From NCBI GenBank assembly GCA_002118135.1, contig BDIU01000146.1, positions 372,001-436,000 on the forward strand: a stretch of 64,000 nucleotides of DNA, written 5' to 3'. The notes beneath the pieces were generated by a model. That model saw only the letters and a list, made by a program, of their open reading frames with translations, did not search any database and had not been told where the DNA came from. Positions 43,386 through 53,035 of this stretch are shown in pieces (the first letter of the stretch is position 1; each line of letters starts with the position of its first letter). This DNA comes from Trebouxia sp. TZW2008. Taxonomy: Eukaryota > Chlorophyta > Trebouxiophyceae > Trebouxiales > Trebouxiaceae. The position numbers and the translations under genes are program-made.

Positions 43386-46300
43386 ATGGACATTGGATTA
43401 ACAATGAAGGTGCGCGTCGTGTTCTATCAGTCGCTGCCGCGGTTCGCCAAGAAACAACTGTTCTTACAAGTTGATCTTTGCAGGGTACTAGTCTAAAATG
43501 GAAGCGGCATTTTGACGGCAACGCCTCTACAAAAGCAGTGTTGCACCATGTCGCTGATGCATTGAGTCTTGACACAGTTTCATGCGCGATTTACTCATTA
43601 GACCTTTGCGTGCAACATCAACTTCTAAAACAGGTATCACTTTACGATCAGGATACGACTGTGCGGGCTGCTGTTTTGATCGTGCGCTCATTTCCACGCA
43701 TACAAGGAGCACGAAAAATCGTTCAACGTCCTTGTGCAACTGCAGCTACCACAGCAGAAGGTCAGCAACCTTGCGTTGACGGCAGTCGTGCCCTACACCA
43801 TACCAATCTTTCCCTGGCAAAGCTTGCCGGCCTCTTTGGAAACAGCAGCAATTTCTCAGAAAACTCCTGCCACGTCATGCTGGATCGAAGCTGCAATCCA
43901 TCTTGCCGATGACACCACTTGGACCAACTTGCAACTTTTTACGCCCGGGAAACTTGCAAGCTTTTTCAAGCAACTCCCCTGCGATGCAGTCCTACCAGCA
44001 TCAAGGCTTGTGAGTGAAGAGTATGCTTCAGTTGGGATGAAGTCAAAACAGCTACAAAACTATTATTCTACTTGACACACGGCTTCCAACAGTTGCTCAG
44101 AGTCAACTGCACACAAAGCAGCTTCCTACAGTTGCTGCCTTCGAGCTATTGTTTTGATGCTCAAAATGCTGCATCTTCTGACCTCAATCAGCTCAGCGAT
44201 TTGACACTGCAAAGAGCAATCACATCTCTGAAGTCAGCTGTGGCTGGCACAAGCCAAGATTTGGCCAAACACATGCAGCAAATGACAGGAAACGTCACAT
44301 CTGCATTCCACTGCCAGAAAACACAAGGCTTGACCGCAGTAGCTATACAACTCGGCGTGCAAGTCTCAAAATAGATGCTCAGAAGCGAATTAGCAGCAGT
44401 ATCTGCTGGAGCCCGTGCATGGATAGCAGATCTGCTGCAGCACCTGATACCACACCATGTTTCAGGCAACTTCGAAGCAGCTGCCCGCACTGTTGTGTCT
44501 TCAGGTACATACTCACTGCCAATGCTGCGCTGCATAGAATCTGCCTGATTGACCAGATTACTTCTCTCAGCCCACATGCAGCATTGCCATTATAATCATC
44601 ATCAATCACATGCTTGCTGACAGACTTGAATACCCACATGCATCGTTGTCATCGTCATCAGTCACATTGTTGCTGATAGGGTTTCACGACCTCGTTTGGG
44701 GCATGCACCAGCATTGCTTTTCGAAATGCAGCGCATCCTGACAGAGATGATCATACACTGCTCAATCATGCATGGCTCAGCCATACACTGGTCAGTCATG
44801 CACTGCGCAGCCATACACTGCTCAGCCACACACTGCTCATGCAATGCACAGCTGCACAATGATAGCGCAATGTCCATCCATTCATCTATTTGTTTGAAGC
44901 GCGTATTAGACAGGCTCAGCAGGCGCAGCTAGATATGTACTGGAGCAATCCACTGTCTCCAACAAGTGTGGCATGATGTTCATGCAGGAGCCATTCCAGC
45001 CTTGGTTTTGGCACTGAACACTGGCACACAATCAACAGAGGGTTTCAGCAAGAGCGCAGATGCAGCATTTGCAGTCATACAGAAGCTGTTAGCTCCAGAA
45101 TCTCCCAAGGAAGTTGTTGAAGACAGCGCAAGAACCCTAATGCAGATGCAAGCCCTCTTGCGGCTGTGCAAAATGTTGTCGCCAGGAGTTCCTGACTGGA
45201 TCCGCAACCAGGCTCCCTCAGTCAAAGAAATCAGTAAGAGCTCACTAAAGTGGCTCATGCAATTTGCCCCATTTGTTATCATCTCTGCATGATGCATGCT
45301 AGGCAGGCTCAGGGGGCCCAACTAGGTACACACAGGAGCGGTCTATTGAGGGATCAAATTGTCATCTGCGCCTCAATGTTGCTATCCTAGCTTGTGTATT
45401 CCTCTAATAGCAGGCCTTGGAATGTGCTAATCTTTTGTAAAGAAAAGAGAAGTGCTTGCTGTTTGTACAGTTGATGTCCTGTAGAAAGACCCATCAGGGG
45501 GGAGCACAGGCTACCAGTCACAACGTTCTTGATCAATTAATCGACTGCTGCTTTCCAGCAAGCATTTGTCCATGCCAGGCCCTGCCCTGCCCTGGCCCTG
45601 CCCTGCCCTGCTGTACTGCGCTGTGCTGACAAGGTGGCCTACTGTCCCTTTGCAGACGAGCAAATTCAATGGATCATCCAGCATCTAAAGCCAGACGGGC
45701 TGATAAAGAGAGCTATTGATGTTATGGACGTCATCAACAGGCTGATGCAGCATTCAGCTCTGCCTACCACCCCCACCGAATCTGAACCCAACCTCAACCC
45801 CACCCCTGCTACTAAGCACACCATTGGCAACTCCCTTGACACACTGATCAGCCCCCAGGACTTCTTTGAGATGATGTGTGGAACCATGTTTTCAATGCAA
45901 TCACTATGTGTACCGGGGCTCCTCGCTGAGCATATATCAGCTGGCAACAAGATCAGACCCGCCTTGGCTGATTCGATACACAAGATGATTGTTGACTACC
46001 TGCCAAGCACACACCTTCTGCAGTGAGTCAGCCCTCATTCTTACCCTCACCCTCACCCTCATCCTCATCCTCACCCTCACCTCACTCTCACCCTCATTGA
46101 GCATCTTTTGTAGGAAGGTATTCGTAGCACCCCGTGCATGGAGCGCCCTGCACGCTGCAGACAGGCAAAAGAGCAAGGTGCAAAGCATTACAGCAGCATC
46201 TGGTGTTCATGCTTGCAGCATAGTCATTGCAACAATGCTTTTTAGTCATCATACGCTACATGCTCGCAAATTTGCCTCTGTGCCGCTGCTAGGTGCATAG

Positions 46301-47992
46301 GCGCAGAATTGCTAGCAAGTGCACCATCTCATCTATGACTGTCATCATTGTGTGCATCCGCCTGTGTTGCCAGTTTTGAGGAGTGTGGATGCTGCCTGTC
46401 TCCAAATCTGAAGACTAGATGCGTTTCTGCGTGCAGTAGTTTGACTACAGCCGCTGCTGCTTTGCAGACTTGTATACAAAGCATTTCAAAATCTCGTGCA
46501 TTGCATAGGGCTACGTGGTGCTACATGCAGAGACTTGACATCTGCAATGGCTAGTTTGCAGGCTTACATACAGGACATTTATAAGTCCTAGGCACTTTTG
46601 CATATTCCTATATGCTCGTTTGTTTGGAGGCTGCGGTCATGACATGCGTGCTTTCTTTGCGCAACATCATTATCTAATAATGTTTTACTATGTCATAGAC
46701 TGCCTGAACCTCATGGACATAAGTCATTGCCACTGTGTGGCACATGCGATCAGCCTTGTTGGCTGGCTAAAGCATGTAAATCTCCTATCTCTCTCTCTCT
46801 CGCTGCATGCCATGATTTGACTATAGCAGCATCTTGCACACAAGACAGCTCAGCACCCTTGCTGCTAACTGTATAATCCCACCTGGGTGAATAGATGCAC
46901 TTCTGAAGATTGCTGAATGCCATGACTTGACTACAGCAGCAGTTTCTTTGCAGGCTTGCACACAAGACAGCTCAGCGCCCTTGCTGGCTTGCACTTAAGG
47001 CAGTTGAAGATTTTCTGCATTTTGGCATATTGCTGCATGCAGAACTTTCACAGCAGCGGCTGCTTTGCAGGCGTGCGTACAAGACAGTGCAGAATGCATG
47101 TAGCACCACATTACCAGCACCTCAAAACCTTTTGGAGGCGTTACTCACCAGAATTGGTGAAGATGCGCACTTCACAGCTCTGACATTTCAGGAGTTTCGA
47201 GCTGCCATGCAAAGCACCCTGGAGCAGGGAAAAGGGTTCAATCCCAGCACCTTAGGAGACAGTAGACCCAGCTGGCAGTACAAAACTGGAATTGCTGTAA
47301 TGCTCTTTGGGATATGCCTTAAGTATTGCTGGTACCAATCATGTGTGTTGACAGCTGATCTTAAATCAGCAACTCAGTAAGCCAGACTGTGTTAGTCTGT
47401 ACATTGAGTTGTTGAGCATGATGGCATGACACATCATCGCTTTGCATAGCTACAGGTCTGGAGTGACCCACTGGCACATCTTGTGTCCATGTGTTTGTAG
47501 CATACAAATCAGAATGAGTAATGTACAGGCTGCCCAAATCTGCTGTTGAGCAGTCTCACTTAAGCCTTGTTGTGTCACATATGTGTGCTCAGCCCTACTG
47601 TTAGATACTCTTCCTCAAGCCTTGTTGTGTCACAGATGTCTGTCCAGATCTGCGTTTACACATCCTTCCTCATGCTTTGTTGTGTCACAGAAGCCCAGAC
47701 CTGCTGCTACATGCTCTTATTCATGCCTTGGTGTGCCACAGGGGTCTTCTGCCAAGATTCAAAGCACAGACAACTGGCTGAAACAGCTGTGCAAGCATTA
47801 TACACCATGCTAGCAGACGTCCAGCAGTGCAAGAACATGCTGTGGTTTACACATTCAATGAAGGACATAGCCACGAGCCTGGCTGCCACCATACGATCGC
47901 ACAAAGGCCAGTACGTCATGAAGCTGACTTTGGCTGCCTGCCTTGCTCCTGTCTGGTGCCAGGTGTGCTTCTAGCCTCTGCCTGAGCTACAA

Positions 47993-48025
<33 letters not shown>

Positions 48026-51000
48026 ATTTTGTCGTTCTTTTGGACCGGAGCTGTTCATTTAAAGTGCAACTGGGAAACACAAATGGCGCAAAAGAATCAC
48101 AAGAGCAACGTCTCATCCATCTGAACACCAGCAGCAGGCAAAGTAAACAACTTATACATCAGCTGCTGTGACTGCTGCTGCCACTGCTGCTGCTGCTGCT
48201 GATGATGCTGCTGCTGTCTGCTTATCAAGAGGCATTCCTCACAATGACTAAAGTGGACGTTTTGGTGGCCTGATATTTGTTTCTGAAGGTTGTCAAATGC
48301 TCATGGTTTTTCAGCAACAGGGCCTGCTGTACGCCTGTATCAGTAGTCTTGATTTTGAACATCGTGCTTACAAGTTTGATTTGCTATTGTCTATATGAAC
48401 CCTCGTTGGGTCCCTGGGACTGTACAATCTTGTTGCTTGCCTGATTGACTGGTCGACTGACTGACCCATCGACTGACCAACCAATTGTCTGACTGACTGA
48501 CTGGCTGACTGAATTATTGACTGAGTGACTGTAGGAGTGGTGGCTCAAGCATACAGGAGTGCCAACTCGTATGTACCTGTGGGAAGCTGCCATAACAAAC
48601 AGCACATTGGAGCTTGTGTTGTCCACCATGATGAGCGCACTTGAGGTACAGACTGCAAACATGTCATGCAGAGAACCACAATGTCCTAAGTCTCAGTGTT
48701 GATGCCCCAAAGAATTCCAAATCATATGTTGTGCATTGGCACCAATGTCGTGCACAATTCACAACTTGCACTGCATCACGATGACTCATAAGCTTTGAAC
48801 TGCTTGCATATTGTGTGTCGTGCATTGTGTGTTGAGGATTACGCAGTTCTGGTGTCCCCGAAATATCAGCGCTCGGGGTCGGCATTTTGACAGCACAGAC
48901 GCAGCAGCTTCAGTGACAGCGACAGCTGCAGACACTATTTCGACTTGTATCATGCCGCTTCTGTTCTTTTCATATGCATGACTCCGGCATCGGTTAACGT
49001 CTGCAGACATTCTCGTGCCCGAGATTTTGTCCCCAAAACATAAATAAATCCGTAATCTCTTGGTAATCGGACACACAACACAGGGACATATACGTCGCAT
49101 GTAAAAGCAGTGGAAATGGGGAACAATCACAGCGTTTTGACTTTGGAGTGGTACCTTTGAGTATGGACAATTCAACGCAAGAACAATATTTTCAGTGATC
49201 AAAGCACTCGTCATAAGGAGAAATCACCTTCAATAAGGCTTTTCAGATGAAAAATTACATAGAGACATCACACGACGACGCTATCAAAGCAATGGTTGGA
49301 AAGCTGGTAAAGCCGAAGAATGACGTCAAGAAGCCGGTGTGCCGTGTCACAGAACGCATGAAGGTGGGAAAAGGAGAAGCAGAAACTGGTAAAGAGCCTC
49401 CTGAGACCGAAGTCAAAAGCTGTGTGAGGTGGATTGAAATGAATGCGGATCACCTATACAAAATATACAAGGACGATGTGCTAGACAGCCGTTGGCATCA
49501 TCACAATAACAAGTGGCTGAAAGCACTGCAGGCTCCGGCAGGCATGAGAACAAACATCAATGACAACTAATTGATGCGGTGACTAAGCATCATGAGGGAA
49601 GTTTCGTTACTAATGACTTCCGTCAGATTGAGAAACCCTAAAAAGACAGGTCACCAAATCGCGACTACTGTGCGAGGGTCACGCAAAAATCGAAGAATAG
49701 GACTTGATGTTCGTGAAAGGATACACGGAGACATGTCACAAGCGCAACTTTATGCCTACCAGCCTTCGCTAAGCCAAAGCAGAAGAACAGATCGCGTATC
49801 GGGTTTTTGCAGAGATAAGATACTGAATACCAGACGTGCTGGTGACAGTATCTTGGCAAGACAGCAGACTCAGAGAACAGCTCGGCAGGTCATAGACAAG
49901 AGAAGTGATGAAGCCGTCTTTACAAGTCATCAGTACGAGGGTCGGCTACAAAGGCGCAATGACTTGGAGACTTTCGCGATGTCAATTGTGCCTCCAAAAG
50001 TGACAGGGCTTCCAATGGTGGTCTACATTAGTGTCAGAAACGCCAAGCATGGTTGCAGACTCAAAGTGTCTCAGATGTACGGGACAAAGATGCAATTTGG
50101 TCAATGGTTTTCGATGACTGTGGAAGATGAACCAAGAATCATTGGAGATACTGGCGACATCAAAATGAAGGACGTTCAACAAGTGAGGGAGTTTATCAGA
50201 CTGAACAAGCGTATCATATTAGACTTTTGGGACCAAGAAGATTGCATGGATCCCAGAGACATGTTGGATGCTCTGACAAAAATTGAATGACAAGTTTCGA
50301 GAAGTCATTGACTTCAACATTGCATGAGAATAGAAAACATAATCTGCAAACCAATCACTTGGATTGTGTCATTTGAGCATGATCCGGTTGAGCTTTTGAT
50401 GCTGTTTGCTGACTTGAGCATCCCGGGCCTGAAGCCTGAGGATTCTCTCTTCTTCTGCCAGTTCATTTCTGGTTTGTTTCAACTGCATTATACGCTTTTC
50501 TTATGCTGTCATGTCATGTCTGACATTTTTCCTATCTGCTTCGAGTTCTTTGATGTCTTTGTATTCTTTCCGGGTGACCTGATTGGGATGAATTAGTTTT
50601 GTCGAGTGAGCTTATTTGTAGTCGGAGAATCCAGTACCGGAACCGAAAGCATTCTGCTTTTGACCAAAGTCTTCTACGCGATCTGCTCCAAGATAACTTC
50701 ATCAGGTAGTTCCCCATTGTGGAGGGGGGCGGGTCGTTGCCACCCCAAGCCGTGTCAAAGGTTCACAAAACAGCAATGTGCATTGTAGGGTGACAATCAC
50801 CAATCGGCAGAGTCAAGCGTGGTCACACCAGTTGCTAATGCTGCCGGCAAGGACTTGAGGAAGACAATCACAGCTGCCAAGAAGGCTCAGAGCAGCAAGC
50901 AAGTTGTCAGGGTACAGCATGTGCAGCAGGTCTGTTCAATGTTCATCCATCCGACCCCAGTTGAACGCATGCTAGGCAGGTTGTGCGGCTCAGCTAGGTA

Positions 51001-53035
51001 CATACAGGAACAATCACCTGCATCCAACCAGTTAGCTCAATATCACTTCTTTTGATTGTGCAGCATTTACTGTTACAAAGGTGTATGCTGCCTTGCATGC
51101 TCAGATCAAGAGCTCCTAATATCAAGCCTCAAAGTGTTCTTCTGTTGCTTGTCTTCCTGGTGCTGCCTGTTGTGTGTGTCAGCTGGCATCAGCAGCCGTG
51201 AAGAGAGTACAGTCAACTCACTTCATGACAACTGCTGTGGGTCCCAAGAAAATGGCATGTGTATTGGATTGTTCTTGGTCAAAGTCATCAACGCAGTCAG
51301 AATGCAGTGACTGGATCGCAGTTGCATTGTTCTTACACCCAGTATGTCCCTGTATCACGGGCCATCATACTGACACATCTCGTAAATGCGTTGCAGATCA
51401 CTTAAGACTGGACTGATGATAGAGAGGCTTCAGCTGAGCTAGCTGCTGCCCAGCTGCTTGAGGAAGAAGAGCAGGCAGCTGCCAAAGCAGCTGCCAAGAA
51501 AAGCAAGAAGGCAAGACAGAAGGCCAAAAAGCGGCCAAACAATGAACAGTCCACCTTGCATCACTTTGCTGAGCAGCAGGCAGTGGCTATCACCAAACGT
51601 GATGCAGAGAGCAATGATGTGGTACCCAATCCCAAGCCGAACAATGAACAGCCCATCTTGCAGCAATCTGCTCAGCAGCCTGCAGCAGCTACTCCCAAAG
51701 GTAAGATAAGACTTAAGCCACACATGCCTAGCATCTTCGCTAAAAAGTGTCATCTATGATTGCTAGGATCAGAATTATGCTTATGGTAATGCTTATGGTT
51801 GTTAAAGTGAATGCTCCTATCGCAATTATTGCTATGATTATTGTGATTGTTGTTGTTGTGACTGCTGTGATCAATATATATTTAGTACTGTCGTTGCTGT
51901 TGTCATCATCATCATTATCATTCCTGTTACTACTATCCTCATCATTATTACTGTTGTTGCAGTCATTATATCTATGGGAATGCAGACACTGATGATGCAG
52001 GATCAGACCCCATGCCGGCATGTTTACCCACAAAGCATGCCACCTCAGCTAGCTCAATGGCAAGTGATGCTGCAATGGCAAGTGGTGCTGCACTGGGTGT
52101 CACCCACCCCAAGCAAGGCCCAGAAAGACAGCCAAAACACATTCATGCCAGACATGCAGACTCTCAAGCTACCTCAAACAAGACATTGATGTGTGTTCAC
52201 AAGCTCAAGTCAGCAGAAAGGCCAGATCATCAGCTTGATTTCGGCCTCATTCAGGCTGCGCCAGAGGAAAGCGCAGATGCGCAACTTGACTTTAGCCTCA
52301 ATTGCTCAAAGAAGGCATTGGTGTGTAAACCCAAGGCCGAGTCAGAAGTGAACGCAGATAAGCAGCTTGACGTAGGCCTCGAATGCTCAGACAACAGCTT
52401 TGTGCAAAAGCTGCTTTGCTGCCCCATTACCAAGGTATGCCCTGCCTCATTTTGCTCAGGAAATAGCTGCAAGATACAGCATAAGCATCAGCACACTTTC
52501 TGATTCATAAGCAGGCCTGCTGAATCTTGCTCAGAAAACAACTGCAAGACACAGCATGATTATCACTGCGTTTCCACTTCTTAAGCATGCCTGTGCCGCA
52601 TTGCCACAACATGGCTGCCTAAGCTTGCTCAGATACCAGCTGCCAAAGCACAATGTTCTTGGATTCAACTGCACGTCACTTTTGTATATCGTTCCAGACA
52701 TCTTGCCGCACTCTATCTGCTTTGCACACATTGGTTTCAAGCGGCAAAGATGTAGCATTGAAGCATACATTGCATGTTCTAGATGCATTGTGCCAGATGC
52801 ATCATGACTTTGCATGAAACAATATGATGTGAAGTAACATGACGCCAAAATGCTGCAGGAGCCAATGGACAGCCCCACTATTGCAGCAGATGGTCACACA
52901 TATGAGAAGGCTGCTATCGAGGCTTGGGTGCGATGCAACAACACATCACCTGTCACTGGCTGCGTCATGGCTCATTCTCGCCTTCTCCCAAATGTTGCAA
53001 TCAGGAGTCTGATCAGTGACACACATATCATTTAG
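43386..53035 (+). CDS. U-box protein A: large helical/ARM-like protein with C-terminal U-box (model partial, carries an in-frame TAG)
   Basis: Supported exons: 43386-43409 (tentative start), 43484-43633, 43746-44009, 44093 to ~44504, ~44994-45290, ~45655-46022, ~47070-47210, ~47747-47960, ~51420-51700, ~51990-52434, 52859-53035. The U-box is split by an intron: LLCCPITK (52411-52434) joins EPMDSPTIAADGHTYEKAAI (52859 on). The conserved G.TYE..AI..W and the SPVTG turn are present, so it should recruit an E2 and act as an E3 ubiquitin ligase. GAIPALVLALN at ~44994 resembles an armadillo repeat start. A charged Ala/Glu/Lys coiled-coil-like stretch (LLEEEEQAAAKAAAKKSKK) precedes the U-box. Exon 4 has an in-frame TAG at 44372-44374 between two coding-looking stretches. 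Substrate unknown. Confidence 0.65.
44372..44374 (+). other. In-frame TAG in U-box gene A
   Basis: The frame is coding-looking before (AVAIQLGVQVSK) and after (MLRSELAAVSAGARAWIADL) the TAG, up to a GTACAT donor at ~44505. No GT-AG pair of frame-preserving length removes it. Genes in this window end in TGA, TAA and TAG alike, so reassignment of TAG is not supported by the other models. Confidence 0.6.
44745..44860 (+). repeat. 18-bp minisatellite
   Basis: About six imperfect units of CAGCCATACACTGCTCAG (variants with CATGCA or CACACA) in an intron of U-box gene A. Confidence 0.8.
44890..44965 (+). repeat. Dispersed repeat D2, copy 3
   Basis: TTAGACAGGCTCAGCAGGCG, CAGCTAGATATGTACTGGAG, CAATCCACTG; the reverse complement resembles the copies at 5.8 and 41.3 kb. 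Confidence 0.65.
45290..45355 (+). repeat. Dispersed repeat D2, copy 4
   Basis: GCATGCTAGGCAGGCTCAGG, CCAACTAGGTACACACAGGA, GCGGTCTATTGAG. It starts immediately after the end of a U-box A exon. Confidence 0.65.
45578..45615 (+). repeat. (CCCTG)n microsatellite
   Basis: CCTGCCCTGCCCTGGCCCTG and continuing, in an intron. Confidence 0.8.
46035..46102 (+). repeat. (CCCTCA)n short tandem repeat next to a splice donor
   Basis: CCCTCACCCTCACCCTCATC-type hexamers begin ~15 bp after the donor at 46023. They resemble no known green algal telomere unit (TTTAGGG type) closely enough to call an interstitial telomere. Confidence 0.75.
46375..47065 (+). repeat. Acceptor-side copy array of a U-box A exon
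   Basis: Copies at ~46430, 46540 (weak), 46820 and 46930 precede the exon at ~47070. They share TTTGACTACAGC, CTGCTTTGCAG and GCTTGCACACAAGACAGCTC-like sequence, against TGCTTTGCAGGCGTGCGTAC and AAGACAGTGCAG at the true exon. Confidence 0.65.
47545..47746 (+). repeat. Tandem ~60-bp repeats with repeated acceptor-like ends
   Basis: Four units end in CCTTGTTGTGTCACA(T/G), GCTTTGTTGTGTCACAG and CCTTGGTGTGCCACAG. The last is the probable real acceptor at ~47746. The repeated part is polypyrimidine tract plus AG, with little exon. Confidence 0.75.
47993..48024 (+). repeat. (CTG)n microsatellite
   Basis: A run of about 10 CTG units. A second, interrupted CTG tract is at ~48165-48215. Confidence 0.9.
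48435..48535 (+). repeat. (GACT)n degenerate microsatellite
   Basis: CTGACTGACTGACTGGCTGA-type tetranucleotide repeat, strongly degenerate. Confidence 0.8.
49085..49205 (-). repeat. Dispersed repeat D1, copy 3 (left of the 49.2-50.6 kb insert)
   Basis: GGTACCTTTGAGTATGGACA and ATTCAACGCAAGAACAAT match the reverse complement of the copy at ~58400-58510 (GGTACTTTTGAGCAAGGACA, ATTTGACGTAAAGACAAT). It ends ~40 bp before the first insert ORF. Confidence 0.7.
49247..49570 (+). CDS. Hypothetical 107-aa protein in a probable inserted element
   Basis: An intron-less frame starting at ATG 49247. Lys/Glu/Val-rich, with HDDAIKAMVGKLVKPKNDVK early and WIEMNADHLYKIYKDDVLDS later; the second half reads as a compact folded segment. 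Base composition is AT-richer than the surrounding exons. I do not recognise the family. It is followed 22 bp later by a second ORF on the same strand. It lies inside an intron of U-box gene A and is unrelated to it. Confidence 0.5.
   Translation: MKNYIETSHDDAIKAMVGKLVKPKNDVKKPVCRVTERMKVGKGEAETGKEPPETEVKSCVRWIEMNADHLYKIYKDDVLDSRWHHHNNKWLKALQAPAGMRTNINDN
49592..50290 (+). CDS. Hypothetical 232-aa protein, C-terminal domain resembling small bacterial/phage proteins
   Basis: A single intron-less frame from ATG 49592. The N-terminal half is Arg-rich (SVRLRNPKKTGHQIATTVRG) and could bind nucleic acid. The C-terminal ~95 residues form a compact domain: TGLPMVVYISVRNAKHGCR, then a MTVEDEPRIIG strand and DVQQVREFIRLNKRIILDFW, ending MLDALTKI. 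From memory this pattern (TGLPM..W/Y.S...-..H..R.KVS ... L..V..WI.LN...I..YW) occurs in small uncharacterised bacterial and phage proteins, some near DUF4160-type genes; I could not check this. Function unknown. Together with its neighbours it suggests a viral or mobile insertion. Confidence 0.5.
   Translation: MREVSLLMTSVRLRNPKKTGHQIATTVRGSRKNRRIGLDVRERIHGDMSQAQLYAYQPSLSQSRRTDRVSGFCRDKILNTRRAGDSILARQQTQRTARQVIDKRSDEAVFTSHQYEGRLQRRNDLETFAMSIVPPKVTGLPMVVYISVRNAKHGCRLKVSQMYGTKMQFGQWFSMTVEDEPRIIGDTGDIKMKDVQQVREFIRLNKRIILDFWDQEDCMDPRDMLDALTKIE
50365..50590 (-). pseudogene. Broken coiled-coil ORF on the minus strand of the insert
   Basis: Reading the minus strand from ~50590, EYKDIKELEADRKNVRHDMT is followed by a stop. 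A nearby frame then continues KRIMQLKQTRNELAEEERIL and LQARDAQVSKQHQKLNRIML before a stop near 50368. Both pieces are strongly helical and charged and look like one coiled coil interrupted by a stop or indel. The plus-strand frame over the same bases (50324-50596) is hydrophobic and is probably the shadow. Confidence 0.4.
50966..51030 (+). repeat. Dispersed repeat D2, copy 5
   Basis: GCATGCTAGGCAGGTTGTGC, GGCTCAGCTAGGTACATACA, GGAACAATCACCTGCATCC. Closest to the copy at ~45290. Confidence 0.7.
51255..51365 (+). repeat. Dispersed repeat D1, copy 4 (right of the insert, opposite orientation to copy 3)
   Basis: GCAGTCAGAATGCAGTGACT, GCAGTTGCATTGTTCTTACA and CCCAGTATGTCCCTG follow the family pattern, but the left part is poorly preserved. 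Confidence 0.55.
51740..51975 (+). repeat. Low-complexity ATT/GTT/CAT-rich intron segment
   Basis: Runs of GATTGTTGTTGTTGTGACTG and TCATCATCATCATTATCATT in the intron between U-box A exons. Open frames here (51747-51992, 51740-52033) are composition artefacts. Confidence 0.7.
52435..52645 (+). repeat. ~80-bp tandem repeat in the intron that splits U-box A
   Basis: Three imperfect units share TTGCTCAG(G/A)AAA, AGCTGCAAGA or ACTGCAAGA, TACAGCAT or CACAGCAT, and CTTAAGCATGCCTG- or CATAAGCAGGCCTG-like ends. Confidence 0.65.

Noticed and set aside
46035..46102. Interstitial telomeric repeat
   Set aside because: The unit is CCCTCA, not the plant/algal CCCTAAA type; treated as a simple hexamer repeat.
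50324..50596. Plus-strand 90-codon hydrophobic frame
   Set aside because: The minus strand over the same bases reads as a charged coiled coil, so the plus frame is more likely its shadow.
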